Positions 27,198 to 36,626 of a DNA stretch of 37,989 nt are shown in pieces. Under the pieces are notes generated by a model. The model worked only from the letters and a program-made list of their open reading frames with translations. It ran no database searches and was not told the DNA's origin. Source of the stretch: Candidatus Nitrosopumilus sp. GTDB taxonomy: Archaea; Thermoproteota; Nitrososphaeria; Nitrososphaerales; Nitrosopumilaceae. The stretch spans positions 1-37,989 of the forward strand of contig JANQNM010000032.1 in the NCBI GenBank assembly GCA_028279625.1, written 5' to 3'. The first letter of the stretch is position 1, and each line of letters begins with the position of its first letter. The position numbers and the translations under genes were made by a program.

Positions 27198-27983
27198 TCA
27201 AAATGGCTTGTTTACTTCACGCGTAAACACATAACTTGCAAGCCCAACCATGGCTAAAACAAATACACAGATTATTCCAAGACTAAGAATTATTGAAATT
27301 TCACCCTCAGAGACTCCAGTCATCATCTCTCGAACTAGCAAAACAGTATAGGTTACTGGATTGAGTTTTGCTACTGCTGCAAGCCAATCAGGGAGCAACT
27401 CTAATGGGAACAATGCAGGGCTTAACATGAATAATGGCATTCCAAGAAAATTGATTATTCCCCAAAAGGTTTCCTGAGACTTAGCAGTAGCTGCAACCAT
27501 AACAGAAATTCCTGAAAATCCTAATGAAAATAAAATCACTATTGCCATGATTGGTGCAATCATTATTGGATTAGGAAATGTAACACCAATAGCTAAAGCA
27601 ATTCCTAAAATCAAACTAGCTTGCAAAGCTGCAATCAAAGAAATTGCAGACATTTTACCTAATGCAATTGCAGAACGAGAAATTGGAGATGTTAATGCTT
27701 TATTCATAAAACCATAACGTCTATCCCACAAAGTGTTGACGCCACCAAAAATACTTGTAAAGATTGCAGTAAGAATAATGACACCAGGTGCCATAAATTC
27801 AATGTACTCACCTTCAAACCCAACTGATTGAATTAATGGTTGAGTACCTGAGAAAGTATTTCCAATTACAATAATCCAAATTGCAGGTTGAATTAATCTA
27901 ATTAGAACACCACTTCGAGATTTTTTGTATCTCTTTAGCTCACGCCAAAAAATCGTATAAGTATCATACATCAAAGTATTCAT
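27198..27983 (-). CDS. ABC-2 type transporter permease
   Basis: Six TM ABC-2 protein with FMNKALTSPISRSAIALGKM and FPLELLPDWLAAVAKLNPVTY motifs. Confidence 0.88.
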   Translation of the reverse strand: MNTLMYDTYTIFWRELKRYKKSRSGVLIRLIQPAIWIIVIGNTFSGTQPLIQSVGFEGEYIEFMAPGVIILTAIFTSIFGGVNTLWDRRYGFMNKALTSPISRSAIALGKMSAISLIAALQASLILGIALAIGVTFPNPIMIAPIMAIVILFSLGFSGISVMVAATAKSQETFWGIINFLGMPLFMLSPALFPLELLPDWLAAVAKLNPVTYTVLLVREMMTGVSEGEISIILSLGIICVFVLAMVGLASYVFTREVNKPF

Positions 27984-28993
27984 GCACGTAACCTCTTCAT
28001 CTTTGCATGTTCTCTTTTTTGATTAAATCCTGAATCATCATCTCTTATTTCATGTCCCGTATAAGAAATGAAAACATCATCTAGTGTGGGTTGTGTTAAA
28101 GAGATAGAATTTATTTTTACATTTAATTTTGATGAAATTTGAAAAATTTGTGGAATGACTTCAGCACCATTTGATGCAAATAAGGTAAGTTTTGTTCCAT
28201 CTTGATTAATTTTCTTTACAAATTCAATTTTTTCAAGTTCAGATAAAAATTCAGGGTTTTCTACATCAACTACAATTGAGATTACCTCATTTCCCAAAGC
28301 ATTTTTCATATTTTCAGGAGTGTCAATTACCTGAATCTTTCCACCATCAATAATTCCTATTCTGTCGCATAATTGATCAGTTTCTTCCATATAGTGAGTG
28401 GTAAGAAATATGGTCATCTCAAATTCTTTGTGAATTTTTTTAATATACTCCCAAATTTTCCGTCTTGTTTGAATATCCAGTCCGACTGTAGGCTCGTCAA
28501 GAAACAAAACTTTAGGCCTATGCAACAAACCACCTGCAATATCTAACCTCTTTCTCATACCACCAGAATAAGTCACAACAGATTCATTTTGCTTATCAGA
28601 TAGTTCAATGAGTTCTAAAACTTCATCAATTCTTTGTTCAATCTGGTCTTTTGGGATATGGTTCAGTTTTGCTTGCAGTAACAAATTTTCCCTACCTGTA
28701 AGATATTCATCAACTGCAGTTTCTTGCTGAACATATCCAATTGTTTGTCGTACCTTTTTTGGTTCTCTCATTACATCAAATTCATTGATCAGAGCTTGAC
28801 CAGATGTGGGTTTGAGTAATGTAGTAAGAATCATCATTGTTGTACTTTTTCCAGCACCATTAGGTCCCAAAAATCCAAAGATTTCACCAGAATCTACTGA
28901 AAATGAAACATCATTTACTGCAACTACATCTCCAAATGATTTTGTAAGAGATTTTGTTTCTATGGAATGCAACACAATGATCGCATTTTTCAA
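27980..28993 (-). CDS. ABC transporter ATP-binding protein (DrrA-like); true start may be internal near LHSIETKSL
   Basis: FGFLGPNGAGKSTTMMILTTLLKPTSG, YSGGMRKRLDIAGGLLHRPKVLFLDEPTVGLDIQTR. Confidence 0.92.
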   Translation of the reverse strand: MKNAIIVLHSIETKSLTKSFGDVVAVNDVSFSVDSGEIFGFLGPNGAGKSTTMMILTTLLKPTSGQALINEFDVMREPKKVRQTIGYVQQETAVDEYLTGRENLLLQAKLNHIPKDQIEQRIDEVLELIELSDKQNESVVTYSGGMRKRLDIAGGLLHRPKVLFLDEPTVGLDIQTRRKIWEYIKKIHKEFEMTIFLTTHYMEETDQLCDRIGIIDGGKIQVIDTPENMKNALGNEVISIVVDVENPEFLSELEKIEFVKKINQDGTKLTLFASNGAEVIPQIFQISSKLNVKINSISLTQPTLDDVFISYTGHEIRDDDSGFNQKREHAKMKRLRA

Positions 28994-29064
28994 TTATAAA
29001 TTGCTAAGTGTTTTACCAGTCGATCCTCATAAAAAATTTAAAGAACAATTTGAGAATTTTCCTT

Positions 29065-29163
29065 ATGAAAGGACTTTGTCAGAAATGTCATGCTTCAAAT
29101 GTAGAAATAATCATACAGGATGGAATTCCTGTTTGTGAAGCTTGTTTAAAAAAAACAGATTAA
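29065..29163 (+). CDS. 32-aa zinc-finger mini-protein MKGLCQKCHASNVEIIIQDGIPVCEACLKKTD (not in the ORF track)
   Basis: ATG 29065, TAA 29161-29163; two CxxC knuckles. Confidence 0.55.
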   Translation: MKGLCQKCHASNVEIIIQDGIPVCEACLKKTD

Positions 29164-29199
29164 ACAAAACAGAATTTGAAAAAAGAAGATTAAAAGAGA

Positions 29200-29652
29200 T
29201 TATTCAAGTTTCTTGAATTCTTCTTTAGTCATTCTTAAAATGACTTTTTCGCCAACTCCCCAAATTTCAGATTTGGAAAGTATCTTTGAATGCATTAAAC
29301 CATCACTTACTTCGATTGATTCCAATTCATTGGTATCAGGATGTCTGTGTAATCGTTTTACTTTGCCAATTTTATGACGGTCAATATCAGTTACTGGTAT
29401 TCCTGTTCTAACAGGAGGTCTGCTGAGAAGCAATGTTTCTTCTGCAAATTTGTCAATATAGTCCTCAGATAGAAAATAGTCTTTGTTAAAACCTTGGTGG
29501 ATTGTTACACCAGATACAGCAAGTGTGTCTTGGTTGATATGTATGTGTTTGACTTTACCATATTCTATTCCTTCTCTATCGATGACTTTTTTTCCAGTAA
29601 ATGTATCGGCAGTAGTAATGTTGGCAGGCATTCCTTCGAGTTTTACTGACAT
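29200..29652 (-). CDS. PRC-barrel-like domain protein
   Basis: FTGKKVIDREGIEYGKVKHIHIN ... GIPVTDIDRHKIGKVKRLHRHPDTNELESIEVS: two PRC-barrel-like 'G..V.D..G..iGkV' segments. Confidence 0.65.
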   Translation of the reverse strand: MSVKLEGMPANITTADTFTGKKVIDREGIEYGKVKHIHINQDTLAVSGVTIHQGFNKDYFLSEDYIDKFAEETLLLSRPPVRTGIPVTDIDRHKIGKVKRLHRHPDTNELESIEVSDGLMHSKILSKSEIWGVGEKVILRMTKEEFKKLE

Positions 29653-29705
29653 GGTCTCAAATCCTCAGATTTGCTTATCATACCAAATATCAGAAATTTC
29701 TATCA

Positions 29706-30059
29706 ATGGGGTTAAATTACTTGACTGCAGAAAAATCACGCATGAAAATTCAAGAAGAATTGTTCAGACCTATTCTAATTACAAAGGGGCGAAAAACAGG
29801 AAAAGAACACGGTGTAATGCTTAGAGCAGTAAATCATAATGGAAAAATTTACTTTTCTAGACACAGACCTGATGGAGATTGGTTCCAAAATGCAATTGCA
29901 AATCCAGATGTTAAAATTCAATATAATGATGAAATTTTTTTTGGGAAGGCAGAGTTAGTAACAGATGAAGCATTGAGTGCAAAAATTTCTAAATTAAAAT
30001 ATCCTGGAGAAGAACGAGCAAAAGAAAAACGAGTTACAATAGAAGTAACATTAGATTGA
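29706..30059 (+). CDS. Deazaflavin (F420)-dependent nitroreductase-like / PPOX-fold protein
   Basis: ILITKGRKTGKEHGVMLRAVNHNGKIYFSRHRPDGDWFQNAIANPDVKIQYNDEIFFGKAELV. Confidence 0.7.
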   Translation: MGLNYLTAEKSRMKIQEELFRPILITKGRKTGKEHGVMLRAVNHNGKIYFSRHRPDGDWFQNAIANPDVKIQYNDEIFFGKAELVTDEALSAKISKLKYPGEERAKEKRVTIEVTLD

Positions 30060-30821
30060 TTATTTCTTAATTGATTTCAACAAAAAGTAGATTGTCAATC
30101 CTCCAAGAATTCCTGTAATTATTATCAAAGGAATGAAAAGATCAGAAAACAAAGTTTCAGATTCAGCGACAGTTTCAGCAATTTCCAAATTTCTCTGTGA
30201 AAATTCTTGAGAGTCCATTCCTTGATCAAAATCTATTTCAGATTCAGATTCGGTCATCATTGGTGCAGATGCTATAATTGATTCTGCAGAATCTTCTGAA
30301 GGAAGAGATTTTGCCATAGGAGATTCTTCCATAGAAAACTGTCTTTCAGATATATCATCTACAGAGATTACTCTGTCTTGTTGTAATTGAGACAATGAAA
30401 GTAGTCCAGAAATGCCAGTTGCAATTGCCAATCCTGCAACTTTGTAAATATGCCTAAAAGAGCGAACAAGTAGTTTGCTTTCCTTTGTTTTTTCTGAGAG
30501 TTTTGGAGGAACAATAACAATACTGAATTTTGAAGCAGTGTAAATTTTCATGTCTTGAGATTTAGAGTTTTTTTCAATCCTTGAAATTTTTACAACTCCT
30601 AAATCTTGTAATTTGTTAAGATGGTATTTTACAAGTTGAAGAGAAATGTCAGTTTTTTCTGCTAGTTGTGTTGCAGATAGTTCTTCATTGAAGAGTAATT
30701 GCAGTATTTCACGGCTAGAATCATTCGTAAATAGCTCTCCAAATGACTTTATTTTTTCATCATCAGTTGCTAAAATTTTGATTTTCTCTGTAAGTTCATC
30801 TTCAGGAAATTCAGAGGACAT
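30060..30821 (-). CDS. Membrane-anchored winged-helix (ArsR-like) one-component regulator
   Basis: N-terminal wHTH (SREILQLLFNEELSATQLAEKTDISLQLVKYHLNKLQDLGVVKI); two hydrophobic segments flanking an acidic ~90-aa loop. Confidence 0.8.
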   Translation of the reverse strand: MSSEFPEDELTEKIKILATDDEKIKSFGELFTNDSSREILQLLFNEELSATQLAEKTDISLQLVKYHLNKLQDLGVVKISRIEKNSKSQDMKIYTASKFSIVIVPPKLSEKTKESKLLVRSFRHIYKVAGLAIATGISGLLSLSQLQQDRVISVDDISERQFSMEESPMAKSLPSEDSAESIIASAPMMTESESEIDFDQGMDSQEFSQRNLEIAETVAESETLFSDLFIPLIIITGILGGLTIYFLLKSIKK

Positions 30822-30896
30822 TAGAAATGTAATTGTAAATCCAGTATATGTAAATTGATTGGTAAAAATTGAATTTCACTAAACCTTTTATCTCAA

Positions 30897-30912
30897 ACTA
30901 CTAAACAGTAGT
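30897..30912. promoter_or_regulatory. Candidate operator: ACTACT-AAAC-AGTAGT, flanked by two TCACTAAA direct repeats
   Basis: Perfect 6-bp arms in the divergent intergenic region between the membrane HTH gene and the beta-propeller gene. Confidence 0.4.
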
Positions 30913-30951
30913 AATCACTAAATGTTATAATTTGAAAAAAGATGTGAAAAA

Positions 30952-33165
30952 ATGAGTTCAAAAATAATAGTTCCAATTGCAGTAGCCGTTTCGGTAATTG
31001 TAACAGCTGGAATTATGTATTCAATTGGTTTTGAACAAGAGCCTCAAGTAACTCAAATTCCTGAACCAGAAATTATCTATGTTGAGAAATCAGTATCAGA
31101 AATTTTTGAAGGAACAAATGAACTAAGAAAGATTTCATCTCAAGAAGAACTAAAAGAGATTTTAGATGCATCTGCATTATTTGGAGGACATTTCTATGAC
31201 GATAGAATGTTCAGATCAGGAGGATTCATGGCAGTAGAAGAGGCGGCATTTGATAGTGCAATGCCAACAGCAGCTCCGCAAGCTGAAGTTTTGGCTTTAG
31301 AGAAGAGAGAATCAGGAACTGAATATTCTACTACTAATGTTCAAGTTGAAAATGTTGATGAGCCAGATTATCTCAAAAATGATGGCAAGTATGTGTATAT
31401 TGTTTCAAGAAATACCCTTTCCATAATTGATGCATATCCAGCAGAGTCTGCAAAACTAATTCTAAAGATTGCACTTGACATAGAACATCAATACATTCAC
31501 AACATGTTCCTCAATGGGGACAGACTTGTAATTTTCTATAATGGTCAAAGTGATGAGGAAATTATCCCACAATACGACTTTATTCCACGTCCATCATACA
31601 ATCCAGTTACTCACGCACTAATTGTGGACATTTCTGACAAAGAGAATCCAACAATTCTCAAAGATTATTCCATTGATGGTCATTTCAGGGATGCGAGAAT
31701 GATTGGAGAATATGCCTACTTTGTAACAAATAATCACATCAATCATCAGCATCCAAGATTACCTGTAATCATGGAAGACTCTGTAAGAGTTATGACTCCA
31801 GAGGCATTTTACTTTGATAATGTTGAAGAATTTTCGAACTTTAACACATTAACTGCAATCAATATTTTTGGAGATGAAATAAACTCTGAGACTTTTCTTA
31901 TGGGGTATACTGGTACATTTTATGTTTCTCAAGATAATTTCTATTTGACTTATCAACAAAATTTGCCATTTGGGTTTTATGAAAATTCGTCTCGTGATAG
32001 ATTCTTTGATGTAATTGTTCCATTACTTCCAGATAATATTCAAGATGAAATAAAGTCAATTCGAAATGATTCATCTTTAAGCGCATCATCTCAGTGGATA
32101 AAAATTTCAGAATTAATGCAAAAATCATACAATGAAATGGACAAAGATGACAAAGAAGAACTGTTTGAGAAAATTCGTGAAGCGCTAAACGAATATGATG
32201 CACGAATCCAAGAAGATACAAGAAAAACAATAATTCACAAAATTTCAATTGATGAAGACAAAATAGAATACGTTGCAAAAGGTTCAGTTCCAGGAAGATT
32301 ACTAAACCAATTCTCCATGGATAAAGACGGAGATAGATTTAGAGTTGCAACGACTACGGAATATTATATCCAACATCAAGGAACTGTTAGGGCAAATGCA
32401 GTCTATGTACTTGATGAGCAACTAAACATTGTTGGAGAATTAGACAAGATTGCTCCTGATGAGAGCATATTTTCTGCCAGATTCATCGAGGACAGGCTCT
32501 ATTTAGTAACATTTGAGCAAATAGACCCATTCTTTGTAGTCGACTTATCAACAGATACTCCAAAAATCTTAGGAGAGCTCAAAATTCCAGGTTTTTCAAA
32601 CTATTTGCACCCATATGATGAAGAACACATCATAGGAATTGGCAGAGATACAAAACAAGTAGACAACGGAAGAGTACAACAATTAGGAATCAAAATTGCA
32701 CTATTCAATGTTGCAGATGTCAGTAATCCAAAGGTAGCAGATGACATCATCATAGGAGATAGATCAACAAGTTCAGAGGCACAACATAACCACAAAGCAT
32801 TCTTCTTTGATAAGAATCGAGGAGTGTTATCAATTCCAATTAGTGGAGATGCTGAGAGTCTAAAAGAAATCTCAAGTGCAAAAATGATTGCTCCTGAATA
32901 CAACAGATGGAATGGATTCTATGTATTTGATTTAGATAGTAAAGATGGATTCAATCTCAAAGGAACTGTTACTCATTCAGATGATGATTCCAGATATTAT
33001 GGAATGGGCAATGCAAGAACATTCTACATTGATGATGTCTTGTATACTGCATCCGAAGAATATCTAAAGATGAATTTCTTTAACAACTTGGAAGAAATCA
33101 ACACAATCAAATTAGAAAACACTGGAAAGTTCATAGAATATCTTGATGAAGAAGTAATGAGATAA
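30952..33165 (+). CDS. Secreted/membrane-anchored beta-propeller domain protein (COG4880-like)
   Basis: N-terminal TM, then YSTTNVQVENVDEPDYLKNDGKYVYIVSRNTLSIIDAYPAE and later propeller blades typical of the beta-propeller-domain family. Confidence 0.8.
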   Translation: MSSKIIVPIAVAVSVIVTAGIMYSIGFEQEPQVTQIPEPEIIYVEKSVSEIFEGTNELRKISSQEELKEILDASALFGGHFYDDRMFRSGGFMAVEEAAFDSAMPTAAPQAEVLALEKRESGTEYSTTNVQVENVDEPDYLKNDGKYVYIVSRNTLSIIDAYPAESAKLILKIALDIEHQYIHNMFLNGDRLVIFYNGQSDEEIIPQYDFIPRPSYNPVTHALIVDISDKENPTILKDYSIDGHFRDARMIGEYAYFVTNNHINHQHPRLPVIMEDSVRVMTPEAFYFDNVEEFSNFNTLTAINIFGDEINSETFLMGYTGTFYVSQDNFYLTYQQNLPFGFYENSSRDRFFDVIVPLLPDNIQDEIKSIRNDSSLSASSQWIKISELMQKSYNEMDKDDKEELFEKIREALNEYDARIQEDTRKTIIHKISIDEDKIEYVAKGSVPGRLLNQFSMDKDGDRFRVATTTEYYIQHQGTVRANAVYVLDEQLNIVGELDKIAPDESIFSARFIEDRLYLVTFEQIDPFFVVDLSTDTPKILGELKIPGFSNYLHPYDEEHIIGIGRDTKQVDNGRVQQLGIKIALFNVADVSNPKVADDIIIGDRSTSSEAQHNHKAFFFDKNRGVLSIPISGDAESLKEISSAKMIAPEYNRWNGFYVFDLDSKDGFNLKGTVTHSDDDSRYYGMGNARTFYIDDVLYTASEEYLKMNFFNNLEEINTIKLENTGKFIEYLDEEVMR

Positions 33166-33810
33166 TTAAACTACATGAACAATTGTAGTAATACCTCTTC
33201 TATCAATTTCAGTATCACCGTCATATTCTCCAATAGTTATTGTAAATGAAATCACATCACGGGTTTTTGCATTCTCTGCATGAAGTTTTAGATGAATATC
33301 CAGCATTTCAAAAGTATCAGTTGGGAGATTTTCTTCATCTAGATAAGCACCACATGTAGATTCAATTCTAAATCTATCATCCTTAAAATGAAAACCAAGT
33401 TTCATTTTTCTTCCATCCCTTCCATGTCCTTTTACATTGATATCAATGATGCCAGGTTTTGATTCAGTATAGCTGGCTTTGTTATTTACAAAAACACCAA
33501 TCTCAAGAGGTTTTCCTGCTGTGGATTCGGCCATCTTTTGTATTCCATCATTCATGACAACATCTACTGCCTTGATAGATTGGGCAACTTTGGCAATCCA
33601 TTCGTTGGTTCTAGGAATGGTTGCACGAATTCCTGAACGTCTTCTCTTGTCTTCATCTTCAGGCAATTTGTAATAGTCAACCCAGGCTTCATAATCATGA
33701 GAGATATCCTCGATAAAGTCCATGCAAGTTCTTCGGTATTCATTTACATCATCAGTTCTCTCTGAAGCATCATCAGTTCTCAGTCCGTCATAGTCCATAG
33801 GCATCGCCAT
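33166..33810 (-). CDS. Conserved hypothetical protein (214 aa)
   Basis: Long ORF on the gene-poor strand side; no family recognised. Confidence 0.65.
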   Translation of the reverse strand: MAMPMDYDGLRTDDASERTDDVNEYRRTCMDFIEDISHDYEAWVDYYKLPEDEDKRRRSGIRATIPRTNEWIAKVAQSIKAVDVVMNDGIQKMAESTAGKPLEIGVFVNNKASYTESKPGIIDINVKGHGRDGRKMKLGFHFKDDRFRIESTCGAYLDEENLPTDTFEMLDIHLKLHAENAKTRDVISFTITIGEYDGDTEIDRRGITTIVHVV

Positions 33811-33858
33811 ACCAAAGATTATCCAATGTTCTAAAAAAACTAATCCTGACGGAAATTA

Positions 33859-34371
33859 ATGATTATAATAGGAAATTTTTCAAAAAATAGCATGATATTT
33901 TCTGAATTGACTTCTGATCTTCAGGCCCAATTAAAAAAAGATTTGGCTCAAATTCGATTTCTGTTAAAGAAAAATCCTGCAATGGGATACAACAGAATAG
34001 TTGAGATTGGGAAAGAAGTTGGAGAAAAATACAATATCAAATTAATTGTAAATTTTCCAAAAGAAGGAAGAATAGAAGAATTTGAGATGTATGGAAGACG
34101 GGATCTTAGTTTGATTATAGATTATGAAAAGAAAAGATTCCCAATTGACAAAGAGACAATCAAAGAAAAAGCAAGAGAAATTCTAGGAGACATCAAAACT
34201 GAGAATGCCTACATGTATGAGGACAAAGAAGGAGTCAGAGTTTTTGATGAAGGATGGAAGATTGACATCTTACCTCATTCATTGCACATTTGGACAGAGT
34301 TTGATGAAAAGGTAACTGCTTTTTGTAACTGGTTAATGGATGCAGTATATCAAATGAAAAAAATACAATAA
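33859..34371 (+). CDS. Conserved hypothetical protein (170 aa)
   Basis: ORF fits precisely between neighbours; no family recognised. Confidence 0.65.
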   Translation: MIIIGNFSKNSMIFSELTSDLQAQLKKDLAQIRFLLKKNPAMGYNRIVEIGKEVGEKYNIKLIVNFPKEGRIEEFEMYGRRDLSLIIDYEKKRFPIDKETIKEKAREILGDIKTENAYMYEDKEGVRVFDEGWKIDILPHSLHIWTEFDEKVTAFCNWLMDAVYQMKKIQ

Positions 34372-34372
34372 T

Positions 34373-34735
34373 TCAATTTATACTTTCAAGTTGAGCAAGC
34401 AAGTCTTGTGCTTCAGTGTTTTTTGGCTGTAATTTTAGAATGTACTTGCAACAAGCAATTGCTTTATCTTTTTCTCCTAGTGCTAGATGTGCATTTGTTT
34501 TTAGAGAAAGAATCTCAACATCTTCAGAATCTAATGAAAATGCTTTTTCAAAATAAGAAAGAGCCTTTTTTGCATCTTCAACTATCAAATAGATACTTCC
34601 CATGATAAACATAAAATCAGGATCATCCGAAAATTTAGGTTCCATACTATTTCCAAGTGCTATGGCTTCTTCATATTCTCCTTCTTGGATCAGTTTCTTT
34701 AGTTTACGTTTTGGATATTTGAAAAGACCAACCAT
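34373..34735 (-). CDS. TPR-repeat protein
   Basis: DPDFMFIMGSIYLIVEDAKKALSYFEKAFSLDSEDVEILSLKTNAHLALGEKDKAIACCKYILKLQPKNTEA. Confidence 0.8.
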   Translation of the reverse strand: MVGLFKYPKRKLKKLIQEGEYEEAIALGNSMEPKFSDDPDFMFIMGSIYLIVEDAKKALSYFEKAFSLDSEDVEILSLKTNAHLALGEKDKAIACCKYILKLQPKNTEAQDLLAQLESIN

Positions 34736-34784
34736 AATACGTCAATGTTTTTTGGAAAATTTGAACAATTTGAATGTAGACAAT

Positions 34785-36113
34785 CTATGAAGATATTGTC
34801 ATAATTCCTTCTTTGATTAAGAATTGAATTCCTTGAACAAAGGAGGTATCGTCAATTGCTCCTTCTGCCCACCATCCTGCGTTGTTCTTAATCCATTCAG
34901 GAATATTTTGAGTTGTTGGAGGTTCAGTTGGTATTTCTGTTGAACTTTCTTGTCCAGCTAGAATTGGGACTGTAATTTCTATATAATCAGAAGCTGTAGA
35001 TGGGACTATTCCTTCAGGAGATAATCCATAAATCCAAATAACATAATTTGCCTCACCAGGGTCTTCTTCTACAATCATGTCAAGAATGTATTGTCCTGAT
35101 GGAGAATAGAGATATTGTCTACCTTCTTCTTGTGCAATTGATCTTTGAGGAGTGAGATTTTCATCAACTACGAGAAAATCAAATTGAACTTGATTCAAAA
35201 ATTCAGTGTCATCAAATTTGCTGATAAATTTGATTAGCCATTGCATTTCACATCCTTCTACAGGTTCTTCAGGTCCATAGAAAACATGTACTTGATAATC
35301 ATAATTGTTTGTAGGTTTTTTGATAGTTACATCTCTATCAAAGTCTGTTTCACATCCTAATGCAGAATATTCTTCAGCAGTAGATACAATTCCTTCAAAT
35401 GGACTTGTTTGTACATTTTCTTTATAGTCTAATAGCATAAACGTATACTCTGGTGGAGGTGTTCCTTCAGAGACATGCGTTAAGGTTGCAGCCTTTATAG
35501 GAAATGGAAATCCATCCACAATCCAAACTTTACTATCATGACCGCCAGTTCTCCAAGACATTAGAACTGTTTCCCAGGTACCAGCTGGAACCGTTACACT
35601 TTCAATTTCAGTAGGAATAACTTGTTCACCGCCAATGTTTCCAATTTTACCCCAAGATGCAGCTGAAAATTCTTTTGGTCCCTTTCCACCTTTACTATCA
35701 TCAGATGTTGCAAATGCAGACAACCATGCAATAGAGGATTTGAATGCGCCTCTGTAAGAGCTAAGTTCTTCACTACCACCCGTTGGTTCAGGTGCAATCT
35801 TTCCTAATTCTAATTCACCGACAACTATTTTATTTCCATCATAAACAACAACTTCTGCTAACCATTTTGATTCAGTACCAACTTGTTTATCGCCTTTAAT
35901 CCATAAATCTAATTCAAATTCTGCACACTCTTTGTAATCAATATGACACATTCTATAAGAGAAGAAATCGCCATGTTTGAGACCTTCTCCAACATACCAA
36001 TCTCCTTCTTTATCAACACCACCAGCTTGAAGTTGTGCAAAAGCAGGACTAAGTAAAACTGATCCTAAGAGAAATGCCATCACAATTGGAAGTGCAAAAA
36101 TTAATCCCTTCAA
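34785..36113 (-). CDS. Secreted protein with C-terminal WW-type module shared with PstS
   Basis: Signal peptide (MKGLIFALPIVMAFLLGSVLLSPAFA); C-term IPEWIKNNAGWWAEGAIDDTSFVQGIQFLIKEGIMTISS. Confidence 0.82.
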   Translation of the reverse strand: MKGLIFALPIVMAFLLGSVLLSPAFAQLQAGGVDKEGDWYVGEGLKHGDFFSYRMCHIDYKECAEFELDLWIKGDKQVGTESKWLAEVVVYDGNKIVVGELELGKIAPEPTGGSEELSSYRGAFKSSIAWLSAFATSDDSKGGKGPKEFSAASWGKIGNIGGEQVIPTEIESVTVPAGTWETVLMSWRTGGHDSKVWIVDGFPFPIKAATLTHVSEGTPPPEYTFMLLDYKENVQTSPFEGIVSTAEEYSALGCETDFDRDVTIKKPTNNYDYQVHVFYGPEEPVEGCEMQWLIKFISKFDDTEFLNQVQFDFLVVDENLTPQRSIAQEEGRQYLYSPSGQYILDMIVEEDPGEANYVIWIYGLSPEGIVPSTASDYIEITVPILAGQESSTEIPTEPPTTQNIPEWIKNNAGWWAEGAIDDTSFVQGIQFLIKEGIMTISS

Positions 36114-36237
36114 ATCTAAAAAAAATTGTAAAAACGGATAGTTAAACGTTATTCATATCTGTTAAAATTAAGAAAATTAGGCAGGTTTTTTGTTTCAAAT
36201 AAGCAAATATAGAGGAAAATTTACAGAAAATTCAGAA

Positions 36238-36405
36238 ATGTGCGAATGTTCAAAAATTCACTTGTATGGTGTTGAATTCAAGTTAGACGGCATGACAGTA
36301 GTTCCTACATGCAAAGATTGTGGTTCTGCACTAAGTGAGAAACAGGCGGACACGTTCCAAAAAGAATTAGTTAAGTCGTGGGGCTTAGAAGAAGAGGAAG
36401 AATAA
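36238..36405 (+). CDS. Small Cys-containing (zinc-binding-like) protein MCECSKIHLYGVEFKLDGMTVVPTCKDCGSALSEKQADTFQ..., ATG start preferred over the TTG at 36190
   Basis: CxC...CxxC; first ATG in the 36190-36405 ORF is at 36238. Confidence 0.6.
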   Translation: MCECSKIHLYGVEFKLDGMTVVPTCKDCGSALSEKQADTFQKELVKSWGLEEEEE

Positions 36406-36439
36406 ATTAAAAAATAAAAGAAAAAATTAGATTTTTTCT

Positions 36440-36574
36440 TTAATGTTCTGCGTTTCTACAAAGATCTGTTGTACAATCACATGTAGCGTCACAGTAACAT
36501 TCTCCTTGCATTGCACAATCACAATCAGAATTATTTTCTGCTTGTGCTGCACAACCACATGCTGCGTCTGACAT
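36440..36574 (-). CDS. 44-aa metallothionein-like Cys-rich protein MSDAACGCAAQAENNSDCDCAMQGECYCDATCDCTTDLCRNAEH (not in the ORF track)
   Basis: ATG at 36574, TAA at 36440; nine Cys, four of them CxC pairs. Confidence 0.75.
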   Translation of the reverse strand: MSDAACGCAAQAENNSDCDCAMQGECYCDATCDCTTDLCRNAEH

Positions 36575-36626
36575 GGTACACTATAATCATTACTTGTTTA
36601 AAAAGTTGGTACAAAAAAGTAGAAAA

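Noticed and set aside
28806-29138. 110-aa plus-strand ORF overlapping the ABC ATPase 5' end
   Set aside because: Mostly antisense to the ATPase; the better reading of its non-overlapping part is the 32-aa zinc-finger ORF in another frame.
31898-32278. 126-aa minus-strand ORF inside the beta-propeller gene
   Set aside because: Antisense to a strong 737-aa coding frame; composition (His/Leu/Cys rich) is typical of a shadow ORF.
36190-36237. TTG-initiated N-terminal extension of the 36190-36405 ORF
   Set aside because: ATG at 36238 gives a compact Cys-containing protein; the 16-residue extension has no support.
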